From JAOARY01 sp045345765 (GTDB taxonomy: Bacteria > Bacillota > Clostridia > Peptostreptococcales > Peptostreptococcaceae): DNA of 64,000 bases. Numbering within the stretch: position 1 is the stretch's first letter; every line of letters starts with the position of its first letter. Positions 17,212 to 25,987 of the stretch are shown here, piece by piece. The notes beneath the pieces were generated by a model. The model worked only from the letters and a program-made list of their open reading frames with translations. It did no database searches and was not told the origin of the DNA. The stretch is from NCBI GenBank assembly GCA_045345765.1, contig CP148265.1, positions 1 to 64,000 of the forward strand, in the 5' to 3' direction. The position numbers and the translations under genes were made by a program.

Positions 17212-17239
17212 GAATTTATTTTTATTATTTATATTATAT

Positions 17240-17968
17240 TTAATCCTTTAATAAATCTTTTAAACCATTTCTAGAAAGAAGATTTTTTTCATCATTTCTC
17301 ATTAACACATATAGGTCATCTGGATCCTTGTTTATCATTTTTATATGATCTCTATTTACTATACACGCTCTATGAGTTTTATAAAATCTATCATCCAATT
17401 TAGCATCTACTTCTTTTAAACTACCATAGAATTCAAACTCACTATTTACTGTAGAAATCTTAACTTTATGATTTCTTCCTGCCATTTGAAAACTTATTAT
17501 ATCATCATATCTTATTATATATTCTTTAGATCCAATTTTTTGTCTAAATACATCATCAGTTGAACTTGAAAACGAGAAGTTTTCACAACAATACTCTAAG
17601 CATTTATGAAGTTTTTCTTTTATATTATCTAATTTGTCAATGAAATCTAGAACTTTTAGTTTATATTTAAATGTATACATAACCATAGTTGTATGACTAG
17701 TTAAAAATATTATCTCTCCTAGAGGGTCATTTCTTCTTATAATATTAGCCCCTTGTATCCCATTTTTTTCTTCTCCTAATTCAATATCTAGTATATATAC
17801 ATTATTCTTTGTTTTATTTTCTTTAGAAAACTCTACCGCAGCATCTAAATCATCATTGAAATTTATAATTTCATATTTTATCTTTTTCTTTTTCATAAAA
17901 CTATTAACTAGCTTAAAAACTTTCTGAGACATTTCAAAATCATCTTCACAAATAATTATATTTATCAT
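17240..17968 (-). CDS. LytTR-type response regulator, orphan
   Basis: A 242-residue response regulator. The N-terminal receiver has the acidic pair E-D-D near residue 8, a phosphorylatable aspartate in Y-I-L-D-I-E-L near residue 61, and T-S-H near residue 90. The C-terminal LytTR DNA-binding domain contains F-Y-K-T-H-R-A-C-I-V-N. This is the AgrA/LytR class. No histidine kinase or peptide gene is next to it. It is divergent from two secreted proteases that share a promoter box, so it is a candidate regulator of them (inference). The ATG at 17968 follows GGAGG. Confidence 0.88.
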   Translation of the reverse strand: MINIIICEDDFEMSQKVFKLVNSFMKKKKIKYEIINFNDDLDAAVEFSKENKTKNNVYILDIELGEEKNGIQGANIIRRNDPLGEIIFLTSHTTMVMYTFKYKLKVLDFIDKLDNIKEKLHKCLEYCCENFSFSSSTDDVFRQKIGSKEYIIRYDDIISFQMAGRNHKVKISTVNSEFEFYGSLKEVDAKLDDRFYKTHRACIVNRDHIKMINKDPDDLYVLMRNDEKNLLSRNGLKDLLKD

Positions 17969-18008
17969 ATGTATTCCTCCAACCCTTATAATTTAATTGT
18001 TTTTCTCT

Positions 18009-18014
18009 ATTATA
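18009..18014 (-). promoter_or_regulatory. Extended -10 promoter of the LytTR gene
   Basis: Minus-strand TG-C-TATAAT lies about 40 nt upstream of the LytTR start. No strong -35 hexamer is seen. Confidence 0.45.
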
Positions 18015-18150
18015 GCATATCTTTATTTTTTTGCTAAATCTAGTTTTTCTAAAAAAAAGTATATTTAACAACCTAAAACTCACTTTTTAATACTTATTTT
18101 TACTTATATAACTTTATACGTTCTATTTACAACTTTATGTTTAAAAACCC

Positions 18151-18196
18151 TTGATTTTTTTTATATATATTGTTAAATTTAAATTGTAAGACAATT
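18151..18196 (+). promoter_or_regulatory. Promoter and palindrome of the first M4 protease
   Basis: TTGATT at 18151-18156 and TAAATT at 18174-18179 are 17 bp apart. A 6-3-6 inverted repeat AATTGT-AAG-ACAATT follows at 18182-18196, about 72 nt before the ATG. The whole block, including flanking TTTAAATTGTAAGACAATTC, recurs in front of the second protease gene. The palindrome could be an operator or a 5' mRNA hairpin. Confidence 0.5.
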
Positions 18197-18268
18197 CTGT
18201 ATATATTGAATAATTTTTATATTCAAAATCAAAAAAATATTTTTAATTTTTTAGGAGGTTTTAGAGTT

Positions 18269-19909
18269 ATGAGAAAGAATTACTATTCAAGAATATTATC
18301 ATTTGCATTAGCATCTTCGCTAATGGCAGTACCAGTTGTATTTGCACAAGAAACAACTACAGAAGGTACATTAGAAACAATCACTATTGATACTAATTTA
18401 GAAGAAGATGTTATCCCATCACATGTTGATTTATTTGATTTAGAAACAAAAACTGGATTTATTTATTTTAATGATTTAAACCAAAAAGAAGTTAGTATGA
18501 ATGGAGTTATAGAACTATTTGAAGAAAACAAAAATTTATTCAAAATAGAAAATCCTGCATTAGAACTTAAAGAATTAGAAAGTTTTACAGATGAACTTGG
18601 CTTTACTCATATTAAAGTTCAACAACAATTTAATGAAATCCCTTTACGTGGACATGAATATATAATTCACTTTAACGAAGAAAATGAAGTGTATGCTGTA
18701 AACGGTAACTTAGATGTATCTGTTTATGATAAAGCTGATAGAGGAATTTCTAGAGATACTAAAGTTGATTCAGACTTAGCATTAGCTGTAGCTAAAAAGC
18801 ATATAATGGCTGATAGTTATGCTGATGATTATACTGTAGAAAGATTCTTATATGAAGATAATGGAGAATACAAAAATACATTTGAAGTTAAAATTCCAAC
18901 AGTTGAACCTATTGGAGATTGGACTGTTATAATCGATGCTACAAACGGTGAAGTATTAGAAGCTTCAGATAGATTAAACTTAGCACAAACTCAAGGTGCT
19001 GGTTATGGAATATTAAATGATTACAAAACTTTAAACACTGAACTTTACAATAACTTATATTATCTTTATGACAATTCTAGAAATGGTACTATAATAAAAA
19101 CTTACGATGCTAAAAATACTAATTATCAATGGTCATTACCTGGAAGCTATGTAACAGATAGAGATAATATGTTTGATTCAGATAGACAAAAAGCTGCTGT
19201 AGATGCTCATAAATACGCTGGTTATGTTTATGATTTTTATAAGAATAAATTCGGAAGAAATAGTATAGATGGTAATGGTATGGATTTAGTTTCTTCTGTT
19301 CACTTTAAAAGAAATTATGTAAATGCATTCTGGTGGAATAACCAAATGACTTATGGTGATGGAGATGGACAAACTGCAATAGCACTTTCTGGAGCTTTAG
19401 ATATAGTTGCTCACGAAATGACTCATGGTGTTACTCAATATACTGCTAATTTAGAATATCAAGACCAATCAGGTGCTTTAAATGAATCTATGTCAGATGT
19501 ATTTGGTACTCTAGTTGAAATGGAATATCAACCTGAAAAAGCAGATTATCTTTGTGGTGAAGATGTTTGGACTCCTAACGTAGTAGGAGATGCTTTAAGA
19601 GATTTAGCTAATCCTGAAAGATTTAATCAACCTGCTCATATGAATGATTACAATCATACTACAGAAGATCATGGTGGAGTTCATAGCAATTCAGGTATTC
19701 CTAACAAAGCTGCTTATTTAGTAATTGACTCAGTTGGAAAAGATAAAGCTGCTCAAATATACTATAGAGCTCTTACAACTTATTTAACTTCCACTTCTGA
19801 TTTCCGTGCTGCAAAACTTGCTTTAATGCAATCAGCTAAAGATTTATATGGTTCTGGAGCTGAATATTCAGCAGTTGAAAATGCATTTAATGCTGTTGGT
19901 ATAAACTAA
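18269..19909 (+). CDS. Secreted thermolysin-like metalloprotease (M4), first copy
   Basis: A 546-residue preproprotease. Residues 1-26 form a signal peptide ending near V-F-A-Q. A propeptide (FTP and PepSY type, about 40-235) is followed by the M4 catalytic domain. Zinc ligands and catalytic residues are visible: H382-E383-M-T-H386, third ligand E406 in N-E-S-M-S-D, and the active-site histidine H472 in G-G-V-H-S-N-S-G. It would degrade extracellular proteins to peptides for fermentation. The open frame extends upstream, but the ATG at 18269 has AGGAGGTTT upstream and starts the signal peptide. It is a tandem paralogue of the next gene. Confidence 0.95.
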   Translation: MRKNYYSRILSFALASSLMAVPVVFAQETTTEGTLETITIDTNLEEDVIPSHVDLFDLETKTGFIYFNDLNQKEVSMNGVIELFEENKNLFKIENPALELKELESFTDELGFTHIKVQQQFNEIPLRGHEYIIHFNEENEVYAVNGNLDVSVYDKADRGISRDTKVDSDLALAVAKKHIMADSYADDYTVERFLYEDNGEYKNTFEVKIPTVEPIGDWTVIIDATNGEVLEASDRLNLAQTQGAGYGILNDYKTLNTELYNNLYYLYDNSRNGTIIKTYDAKNTNYQWSLPGSYVTDRDNMFDSDRQKAAVDAHKYAGYVYDFYKNKFGRNSIDGNGMDLVSSVHFKRNYVNAFWWNNQMTYGDGDGQTAIALSGALDIVAHEMTHGVTQYTANLEYQDQSGALNESMSDVFGTLVEMEYQPEKADYLCGEDVWTPNVVGDALRDLANPERFNQPAHMNDYNHTTEDHGGVHSNSGIPNKAAYLVIDSVGKDKAAQIYYRALTTYLTSTSDFRAAKLALMQSAKDLYGSGAEYSAVENAFNAVGIN

Positions 19910-19922
19910 TATAAATATTTTA

Positions 19923-19966
19923 AAATAAAAAAAGAACATCTTTTAAAAGATGTTCTTTTTTTATTT
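19923..19966 (+). terminator. Terminator after the first M4 protease
   Basis: A perfect 44-nt palindrome (22-bp arms, no spacer) containing AAAGAACATC and ending in T7 lies 13 nt after the stop codon. Confidence 0.8.
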
Positions 19967-20112
19967 ACAAATAAATTTTTATTGTATTTTTAATTTAATT
20001 TTTGTTTTTTTTAATATAATTTAAATATTCAAACTTAATCGACTATTTTTTCAACTTTAAAATCACACTTATTCTTTATGCGCTAATATATAAGCATTGT
20101 GTTTAAAATCTA

Positions 20113-20158
20113 TTGATTTTTTTTTTATATATAATAAAATTTAAATTGTAAGACAATT
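20113..20158 (+). promoter_or_regulatory. Promoter and palindrome of the second M4 protease
   Basis: TTGATT at 20113-20118 and AAAATT at 20136-20141 (17-bp spacing) are followed by the same AATTGT-AAG-ACAATT inverted repeat at 20144-20158, 67 nt before the ATG. The rest of the 314-nt gap (from 19910) holds the terminator and AT-rich DNA with nothing else recognised. Conservation from TTGATT to the palindrome shows that the duplication included the control region. Confidence 0.5.
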
Positions 20159-20224
20159 CAATATATATTTAATTTTTTATATATTGTAAAAATAAAAACA
20201 TATAAATATTAGGAGGTTTTAGAC

Positions 20225-21850
20225 ATGAAATATTATAACAAAGTATTATCTTTCGCATTAGCATCATCTTTAATGATAACTCCAATGAGTTTCGCTAACG
20301 AGGCTACAGAAACTAAGGAAGTTACAGAAGTAACAATTGATACATCTGCTGGATTTACAGTTTTCAACACAGAAGAAACAACTAATTTTGTTAAAATTAA
20401 TGATACTGTAGTAAAAGAACCAACAATTGACGGTGTTAGAGAATTCTTTAATGAAAACAAAGCATTCTTCCAAATCCAAAACCCAGAATTAGAACTTACT
20501 GAAATAAGTACTTTTACAGATATGCAAGGAAATACACATGTTAAAGTGCAACAAAAATTCAATGAACTACCTGTATTAGGCAAAGAATACATAGTTCATT
20601 TTAATAAAAACAATGAAATCTATGCAGCAAATGGACATTTAGATCTTTCTGTTTATGATAAAGCTGACAAAGGAATTTCTAGAGATACTAAAATAGATGG
20701 AGATTTAGCAATATCAATAGCAAGAAAAGAAATAATGGCTGATTCTTACACTGATAATCAAGAGGCTACTATGTATCTATACCAAACTGAAGACAATTAC
20801 CTTCCTATATACGAAGTGGAAATAGCAACTGTAGCTCCACTTGGAGAATGGAATGTAAAAGTAAATGCTCAAACAGGAGAAATATTATCTGCATCAAACA
20901 AGCTAGAAACTATTCAATACGAAGGTCATGGAGCAGGTGTTGACCACAAACTAAAAACTCTTAATTTAGATAAAAGAGAAGATGGTAAGTACTATCTTTA
21001 TGATGATACAAGAAATGGTGTTGTAGTTAAAACTTTTGATATGAAACACAATAATGATGAGTATGCTCTACCAGGAGAACTTGTTTGGGATGAAGATTCT
21101 GTATTATATGGTGATGAAAAAAGAGCTGCTGTAGATGCTCATAAATACGCTGGTTTTGTTATTGATTACTATAAAGATACTTTCGGAAGAAATAGTATAA
21201 ATAACGAAGGAATGGATATAGTATCTTCTGTTCATTTTGATAAAGATTATGTAAATGCATTCTGGTGGAATGATCAAATGACTTATGGTGATGGTGATGG
21301 CGTTACTGCTCTTGCTCTTTCTGGAGCTTTAGATATAGTAGGTCATGAAATGACTCATGGTGTTACAGAATACACAGCTAATTTAGTTTATGAAAACCAA
21401 CCAGGTGCTTTAAACGAATCTATGTCTGATGTATTTGGTACATTTATAGAAATGGAATACCAACCAGAAAAAGCTGACTACCTTTGTGGAGAAGATGTTT
21501 GGACTCCAGCTGTAGAAGGAGATGCTTTAAGAGATTTAGCTAATCCTGAAAATTATAACCAACCAGCTCACATGGATGATTATAACTATTACCCAATTTA
21601 TGTAGATCATGGTGGAGTTCACTCGAACTCAGGAATTCCTAATAAAGCTGCTGCTCTTATAACAAAAGAAATAGGATATGAAAAAGCTCAAGATATCTAC
21701 TACACTGCTTTAACTTCTTATTTAGTATCTACTTCAGACTTTAAAGATGCTAAAATGTCTTTAATGCAAGCTGCAGAAGATATTTACGGAAATGGTTCAG
21801 CAGAATATAACTCAGTTAAAAATGCATATGATGCAGTTGGAGTTTATTAA
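20225..21850 (+). CDS. Secreted thermolysin-like metalloprotease (M4), second copy
   Basis: A 541-residue preproprotease, closely related to its upstream neighbour in all domains. The signal peptide ends near S-F-A-N (about residue 25), the propeptide runs to about 235, and the M4 domain carries H374-E375-M-T-H378, E398 in N-E-S-M-S-D, and H466 in G-G-V-H-S-N-S-G. Long identical blocks occur in the catalytic domain, while the propeptide and the segment around residues 230-300 differ more. The start ATG follows AGGAGGTTTTAGAC, nearly identical to that of the first copy. A recent tandem duplication with divergence of substrate range is likely. Confidence 0.95.
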   Translation: MKYYNKVLSFALASSLMITPMSFANEATETKEVTEVTIDTSAGFTVFNTEETTNFVKINDTVVKEPTIDGVREFFNENKAFFQIQNPELELTEISTFTDMQGNTHVKVQQKFNELPVLGKEYIVHFNKNNEIYAANGHLDLSVYDKADKGISRDTKIDGDLAISIARKEIMADSYTDNQEATMYLYQTEDNYLPIYEVEIATVAPLGEWNVKVNAQTGEILSASNKLETIQYEGHGAGVDHKLKTLNLDKREDGKYYLYDDTRNGVVVKTFDMKHNNDEYALPGELVWDEDSVLYGDEKRAAVDAHKYAGFVIDYYKDTFGRNSINNEGMDIVSSVHFDKDYVNAFWWNDQMTYGDGDGVTALALSGALDIVGHEMTHGVTEYTANLVYENQPGALNESMSDVFGTFIEMEYQPEKADYLCGEDVWTPAVEGDALRDLANPENYNQPAHMDDYNYYPIYVDHGGVHSNSGIPNKAAALITKEIGYEKAQDIYYTALTSYLVSTSDFKDAKMSLMQAAEDIYGNGSAEYNSVKNAYDAVGVY

Positions 21851-21865
21851 TAAATAGATAAAAGA

Positions 21866-21903
21866 ATAAATAAAAAAGAGGCTTAAGCCTCTTTTTTATT
21901 TAT
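21866..21903. terminator. Bidirectional terminator between M4 protease and HD gene
   Basis: A perfect 38-nt palindrome (19-bp arms, with AAAAAAGAGGCTT in the left arm) lies between two convergent genes and has a T tract on both strands. The stop of the HD gene lies next to its right edge. Confidence 0.8.
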
Positions 21904-21904
21904 A

Positions 21905-22387
21905 TTAAATTACATCTTCCAAAACAAGTTCAAATTTATTTTTCATACCAAACTCTTCTAAAAATTCAATAGTCGCTATATGCTTATCTACAAATGAAAC
22001 CAAATATGATTCCTTATATTTTGGGATGCCAATACATTTTGGCCACATATGCTTTACTATTATATCTTTTTCCTTATCATTTAAGTCAAAATATTTAATT
22101 GCATTTTCTAATGCTACTTTTGGATGATTAAGACCATGATTGTTTTTTATGCTAAACCTATTATTTTTTTTATGTTCTCTCCAATCATAAAGGAAAAAAT
22201 CATGCAACAAAGCACCTCTTGCAACACTTTTATAATCTAAATTATATTTCTTTGCTATCTTATATGAATGGTATGAAACTGAAACTAAATGATCATACCT
22301 ACTACCTTTGTGATGTGTCATATCTTTAAGTTTTAAAAATTCGTCATGAAAAAGAATATCTTCTATTAATTCAAAAAACTCGTTCAA
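21905..22387 (-). CDS. HD domain phosphohydrolase
   Basis: A 160-residue HD-superfamily protein. Likely metal-binding residues are an early histidine (S-Y-H-S-Y), the H-D doublet in L-L-H-D-F near residue 67, and a later H-M-W-P-K. Such small HD proteins hydrolyse phosphate esters or nucleotides; the substrate is unknown. The start is TTG at 22387, chosen because GGAGAG lies 6 nt upstream. It stands alone between the proteases and hydG. Confidence 0.8.
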   Translation of the reverse strand: MNEFFELIEDILFHDEFLKLKDMTHHKGSRYDHLVSVSYHSYKIAKKYNLDYKSVARGALLHDFFLYDWREHKKNNRFSIKNNHGLNHPKVALENAIKYFDLNDKEKDIIVKHMWPKCIGIPKYKESYLVSFVDKHIATIEFLEEFGMKNKFELVLEDVI

Positions 22388-22548
22388 CTCACACTCTCCT
22401 TAATTGATTACTATTTTCAATAATAATATGATTTTATCATTTTTAATTATTATTTTCAAGTCATTCAATAAAGGTTTTTTTATTCTTTTTAAGCTAAAAA
22501 TCACTTAACTAAACATTTATAGAACATTTAGTTCTTTTGAACTATTTT

Positions 22549-23952
22549 TTAGAACCTTAAATCTCTTTCTCCATTTTCAATTCTTTTTAAATATGATTTA
22601 GTAACTTCTTTAGCTTTTTCATTTGGTATATCGTTTAAGAATTCTTCTATTTTTTCTTCACCTAATTTTAAACATTCTTCATCTGAATAATCCATTAAAT
22701 ATTCTTTAAATGTCATTATAGCATTTGGTAGACATACATTATGAATCTGTCCATTTTTAGCTAAATCCATAAATCTTTCTCCTGTTCTACCTTCTCTATA
22801 ACAAGCTGTACAATAACTAGGTATATAATCTTGTGAACATAAATCCTTTATTATCTCAAGAGGTGATCTATGATCTCCTACTTCAAATTGAGGTTTTTCA
22901 TTAGAATTATTAGCTTCATTTACATACCCACCTACACCTGTACAAGATCCTGCACTTATTTGAGAAACTCCTACTTTCATAACTTCGTTTCTAAAATCAG
23001 GCTCTTCTCTAGTTGAAAGTATTATTCCTGTATAAGGTACTGCCATTCTTATTATTGCTACAATCTTTTTAAAATCTTTATCATCAACTAAATCATACTC
23101 ATCATAAGAAACTCCTTCTGCTGGTCTTAATCTAGGAACAGATATAGTATGAGGGCCAACATTAAATCTATTTTCCAAATGTTCCTTATGCATCATCATA
23201 GCAATCGTTTCATATTTATAATCATAAAGACCATATAAAACACCTATACCTACATCATCAATACCAGCTTCCATAGCTCTATCCATCGCCTGTGTATGCC
23301 ATTTATAGTCACTTTTTGGCCCACTTTTATGAACATTTTCATATGTGTTTTTATGATATGTTTCTTGGAATAATATATAAGTTCCTATTTCTGCATCTCT
23401 TAATTTTTTGTACTCATCAACTGTTGTAGCTGCAATATTCACATTAACTCTTCTAATACTTCCATTTTCGAATTTTATAGAATATATTGTTTTTAAACAA
23501 TCTATAACATAATCAATAGGAGCATGTTTATTATGTTCTCCAACTTCTAATGCTAATCTCTTATGACCCATTGATTCTAAGATTTTAACTTCTTCTTTTA
23601 ATTCATCTTGTGTTAATTTTTTTCTATCTATATTTGTATTAGTGCATTTATAACCACAGTAAGTACAATTATTAACACAGTGATTACTAACATATAAAGG
23701 TGCAAATAAAACAATTCTATTTCCATAAATTTTATTTTTAATATCACCTGCTATTTTATACATTTTATTTAAAATTTCTTCATCTTCAACATTTAATAAA
23801 ATTGATACATCTTTATGTGTCAAACCTTTGTATGATGAAGCTCTTTTTAAAATATCTTCAATAACAGCTTTATCTTTTACTAAAGTTTTTGCTTCTTCCA
23901 TAACTTCTAAAATCTTTTGATCGTTTATAAATTCTTCTGCTTTTAAATTCAT
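22549..23952 (-). CDS. hydG: [FeFe]-hydrogenase maturase HydG
   Basis: HydG is a radical SAM enzyme that cleaves tyrosine to give the CO and cyanide ligands of the hydrogenase H cluster. The radical SAM cysteines are C92, C96 and C99 (C-V-N-N-C-T-Y-C). The C-terminal domain carries the second cluster motif, C-T-A-C followed 22 residues later by a further cysteine. The 467-residue length is normal. The ATG at 23952 follows GGAGGATGTT. It is 9 nt after the TM1266-like gene, so these form one unit; hydE is divergent and hydF is not in the window. Confidence 0.95.
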   Translation of the reverse strand: MNLKAEEFINDQKILEVMEEAKTLVKDKAVIEDILKRASSYKGLTHKDVSILLNVEDEEILNKMYKIAGDIKNKIYGNRIVLFAPLYVSNHCVNNCTYCGYKCTNTNIDRKKLTQDELKEEVKILESMGHKRLALEVGEHNKHAPIDYVIDCLKTIYSIKFENGSIRRVNVNIAATTVDEYKKLRDAEIGTYILFQETYHKNTYENVHKSGPKSDYKWHTQAMDRAMEAGIDDVGIGVLYGLYDYKYETIAMMMHKEHLENRFNVGPHTISVPRLRPAEGVSYDEYDLVDDKDFKKIVAIIRMAVPYTGIILSTREEPDFRNEVMKVGVSQISAGSCTGVGGYVNEANNSNEKPQFEVGDHRSPLEIIKDLCSQDYIPSYCTACYREGRTGERFMDLAKNGQIHNVCLPNAIMTFKEYLMDYSDEECLKLGEEKIEEFLNDIPNEKAKEVTKSYLKRIENGERDLRF

Positions 23953-23961
23953 AACATCCTC

Positions 23962-24207
23962 CTAGTTTTTAGTTAATGCAGCTTTTACAGATACGTTTTT
24001 TAATTTGCCTAACTTCCCAGTCATACTGTTAATATCATTTACTTGACCATCAACAATTAAAGATATTACAGACACTTTCTTTTCCTTATAAGGAATTCCC
24101 ATTCTTCCAACTATAATATCACTATGCTCATGCAATATATAATTTACGTTCTGAACTGCATCTAAATTTTCTATAACAATTCCTATTACACCAATTCTAT
24201 TTTGCAT
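23962..24207 (-). CDS. TM1266-type iron-only hydrogenase system regulator
   Basis: An 81-residue ferredoxin-like (ACT/NikR-C-type) fold protein of the TM1266 family, often found next to hydrogenase maturation genes and named a putative regulator. The start reads M-Q-N-R-I-G-V-I-G-I-V-I-E, with an M-G-I-P segment in the middle; both are typical. No DNA-binding domain is visible, so 'regulator' is only a family label. The ATG follows GGAGGTTTTT and the stop is 9 nt before hydG. Confidence 0.85.
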   Translation of the reverse strand: MQNRIGVIGIVIENLDAVQNVNYILHEHSDIIVGRMGIPYKEKKVSVISLIVDGQVNDINSMTGKLGKLKNVSVKAALTKN

Positions 24208-24650
24208 AAAAACCTCCGAATATATTTTTATATAATAAAATAGCTTAGCCTTTTTTAAAAGCTAAGCTAAAATTTCCAATAAATATTTTTTTAACAATGT
24301 ATTTTATAAAAAACATTATAGAAATCAATATAACAAAAATAATAAAAATTTTTATAGAAACTCAATTAATATTAAAAATAAAAGCAAAATAATATATAAA
24401 ATTAAAAAATTTTTTATATTTATTTTTTCAATTGATATATTATTTATCTATTTTTAATATATTTAGGTATTCATTTTTTAATAATTTTATATTTTTAATC
24501 ATATTAAATACTTTATACATTGTTCTCAAAATAAAGATAAAATCTAATATTTTAAGATAATTATCGGACCTTTTTATTTAGAATAGCTCTTCATAATTAG
24601 GTTTCTATAGTTTTTATTTTAACAATTTTTTTTAATTTATTCAATAGCAA
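24208..24650. other. Divergent intergenic region between TM1266-hydG and hydE
   Basis: This very AT-rich region contains a hairpin in the TM1266 leader (24241-24269; 9-bp stem TAGCTTAGC with an 11-nt loop, followed on the minus strand by TTTTATTAT) that looks like an attenuator or terminator. The rest shows no ORF or recognised RNA. A possible minus promoter (TTGATT followed by TAAAAT, near 24295-24325) is weak. Confidence 0.4.
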
Positions 24651-24688
24651 TTGACAATATTTTTTTTTATTGATAATCTATTATCAAT
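24651..24688 (+). promoter_or_regulatory. hydE promoter with Fur-like inverted repeat
   Basis: Consensus -35 TTGACA (24651-24656), 17-bp spacer, -10 TAATCT (24674-24679). A perfect 9-2-9 inverted repeat, ATTGATAAT-CT-ATTATCAAT, at 24669-24688 covers the -10 and start site. Each half contains TGATAAT, the half site of the Gram-positive Fur-family box, although the centre here is 2 nt instead of 1. Repression by a metal- or peroxide-sensing Fur-family protein is inferred. The leader to hydE would be about 130 nt. Confidence 0.6.
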
Positions 24689-24815
24689 ACTTTTCATTTT
24701 TAAAGAGTAATAACTTTTTTCAAGTGACAATTCTTTTTTCTAAAGAATGAGATTTTCTTATTTTTTAGAAGCTTTTAATTCATGGAAAGTCAAAATAATT
24801 AGATGGTGGTGTAAA

Positions 24816-25868
24816 ATGAATACAAAAGCTTTGCTTTATAAACTTTATAGTGAAAATAATTTAGATTTTAACGAAACATTAGAATTATTAAATGATTTAG
24901 ATAATAATTTAGATTTAAGAAATGAGTTATTTAAATATTCATTAGAAACAAAAGAAAAATACTATCAAAAAGATGTCTATATGAGAGGACTTATAGAATT
25001 TAGTAATTACTGCAAACAAAATTGTCTATATTGTGGAATACAAAGAAATAATAAAAATGTGAAAAGATATAGACTTAGTAAGGAAGATATTTTAGCCTGT
25101 TGTAAAGAAGGTTACTCTCTTGGATTTAGAACCTTTGTACTTCAAGGCGGAGAAGATAGTCACTACACCGATGAAATATTAGTAGATATTATAAAAAATA
25201 TAAAAAATAATTTTAAAGACTGCGCTTTAACACTTTCTATAGGTGAAAAATCATATGATTCTTATTTAAAATATTTTAACGCTGGTGCAAGTAGATTTTT
25301 ACTTCGACATGAAACAGCAGATATTAATTTATATAATTATTTTCATCCAGAAATGGATTTAGAAAATAGAAAGCAATGTTTATTTAATCTAAAAAAAATT
25401 GGCTATCAAGTTGGTGCTGGTTTTATGGTTGGTTTAAAAGGACAAACAAACTTACATCTTTCTAAAGATTTAATATTTTTAAAAGAACTTTCTCCTCACA
25501 TGGTTGGAATTGGTCCTTATTTAAGTCATAAAGATACAATACTTAAAGATTGTAAAAATGGAGAATTAAATAAAACACTTATAATGCTCGCTTTAACAAG
25601 ATTATTTTTACCAAAAGTTTTACTTCCATCTACAACAGCGCTTGGAACTTTAGATAAAACAGGTCGCGAAAAAGCTTTGAAAATAGGTTGTAATGTAGTT
25701 ATGCCAAATTTGTCACCAACATCTCTTAGAGAAAATTATTCTCTTTATGATAATAAAATCTGTACTGGTGATGAAGCCGCTCATTGTCGAAAATGTATTC
25801 AAAAGAGAATTGAAGATTCAGGTTTTAAAATAAATATGGATAAAGGTGATCATATAGATTTTAAATAA
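24816..25868 (+). CDS. hydE: [FeFe]-hydrogenase maturase HydE
   Basis: HydE is a radical SAM enzyme that helps build the dithiolate-bridged diiron subcluster of [FeFe] hydrogenase. The cluster-binding cysteines are C66, C70 and C73 (C-K-Q-N-C-L-Y-C), followed by G-I-Q-R-N-N and L-Q-G-G-E-D near residue 110. From ATG 24816 the protein is 350 residues, the usual length; the 23 codons upstream of it in the open frame are not family-like, and GGTGG precedes this ATG. It is divergent from hydG, with its own promoter. Confidence 0.93.
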   Translation: MNTKALLYKLYSENNLDFNETLELLNDLDNNLDLRNELFKYSLETKEKYYQKDVYMRGLIEFSNYCKQNCLYCGIQRNNKNVKRYRLSKEDILACCKEGYSLGFRTFVLQGGEDSHYTDEILVDIIKNIKNNFKDCALTLSIGEKSYDSYLKYFNAGASRFLLRHETADINLYNYFHPEMDLENRKQCLFNLKKIGYQVGAGFMVGLKGQTNLHLSKDLIFLKELSPHMVGIGPYLSHKDTILKDCKNGELNKTLIMLALTRLFLPKVLLPSTTALGTLDKTGREKALKIGCNVVMPNLSPTSLRENYSLYDNKICTGDEAAHCRKCIQKRIEDSGFKINMDKGDHIDFK

Positions 25869-25906
25869 ATATAAACAAAAGTAATTATATAAATTATAAA
25901 AGCAAT

Positions 25907-25944
25907 AAAAGGGTTATAAGTAAATATTTACCTATAACCCTTTT
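25907..25944. terminator. Bidirectional terminator between hydE and cstA
   Basis: A 19-bp near-perfect stem (one G.U or A.C position) starting AAAAGGGTTATAAG and followed by T-rich sequence, between convergent genes. Confidence 0.75.
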
Positions 25945-25987
25945 GTTTTTATATTTTTATTTATTAAAACCTTTTATTTTATCCTCA

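Noticed and set aside
18170..18268. N-terminal extension of the first M4 protease
   Set aside because: A start at 18170 would give residues before a normal signal peptide, lies in the promoter, and has no ribosome binding site. The ATG at 18269 follows AGGAGG.
24747..24815. 23-residue extension of HydE
   Set aside because: The residues are not family-like and the ATG at 24816 has a better ribosome binding site and gives the normal length.
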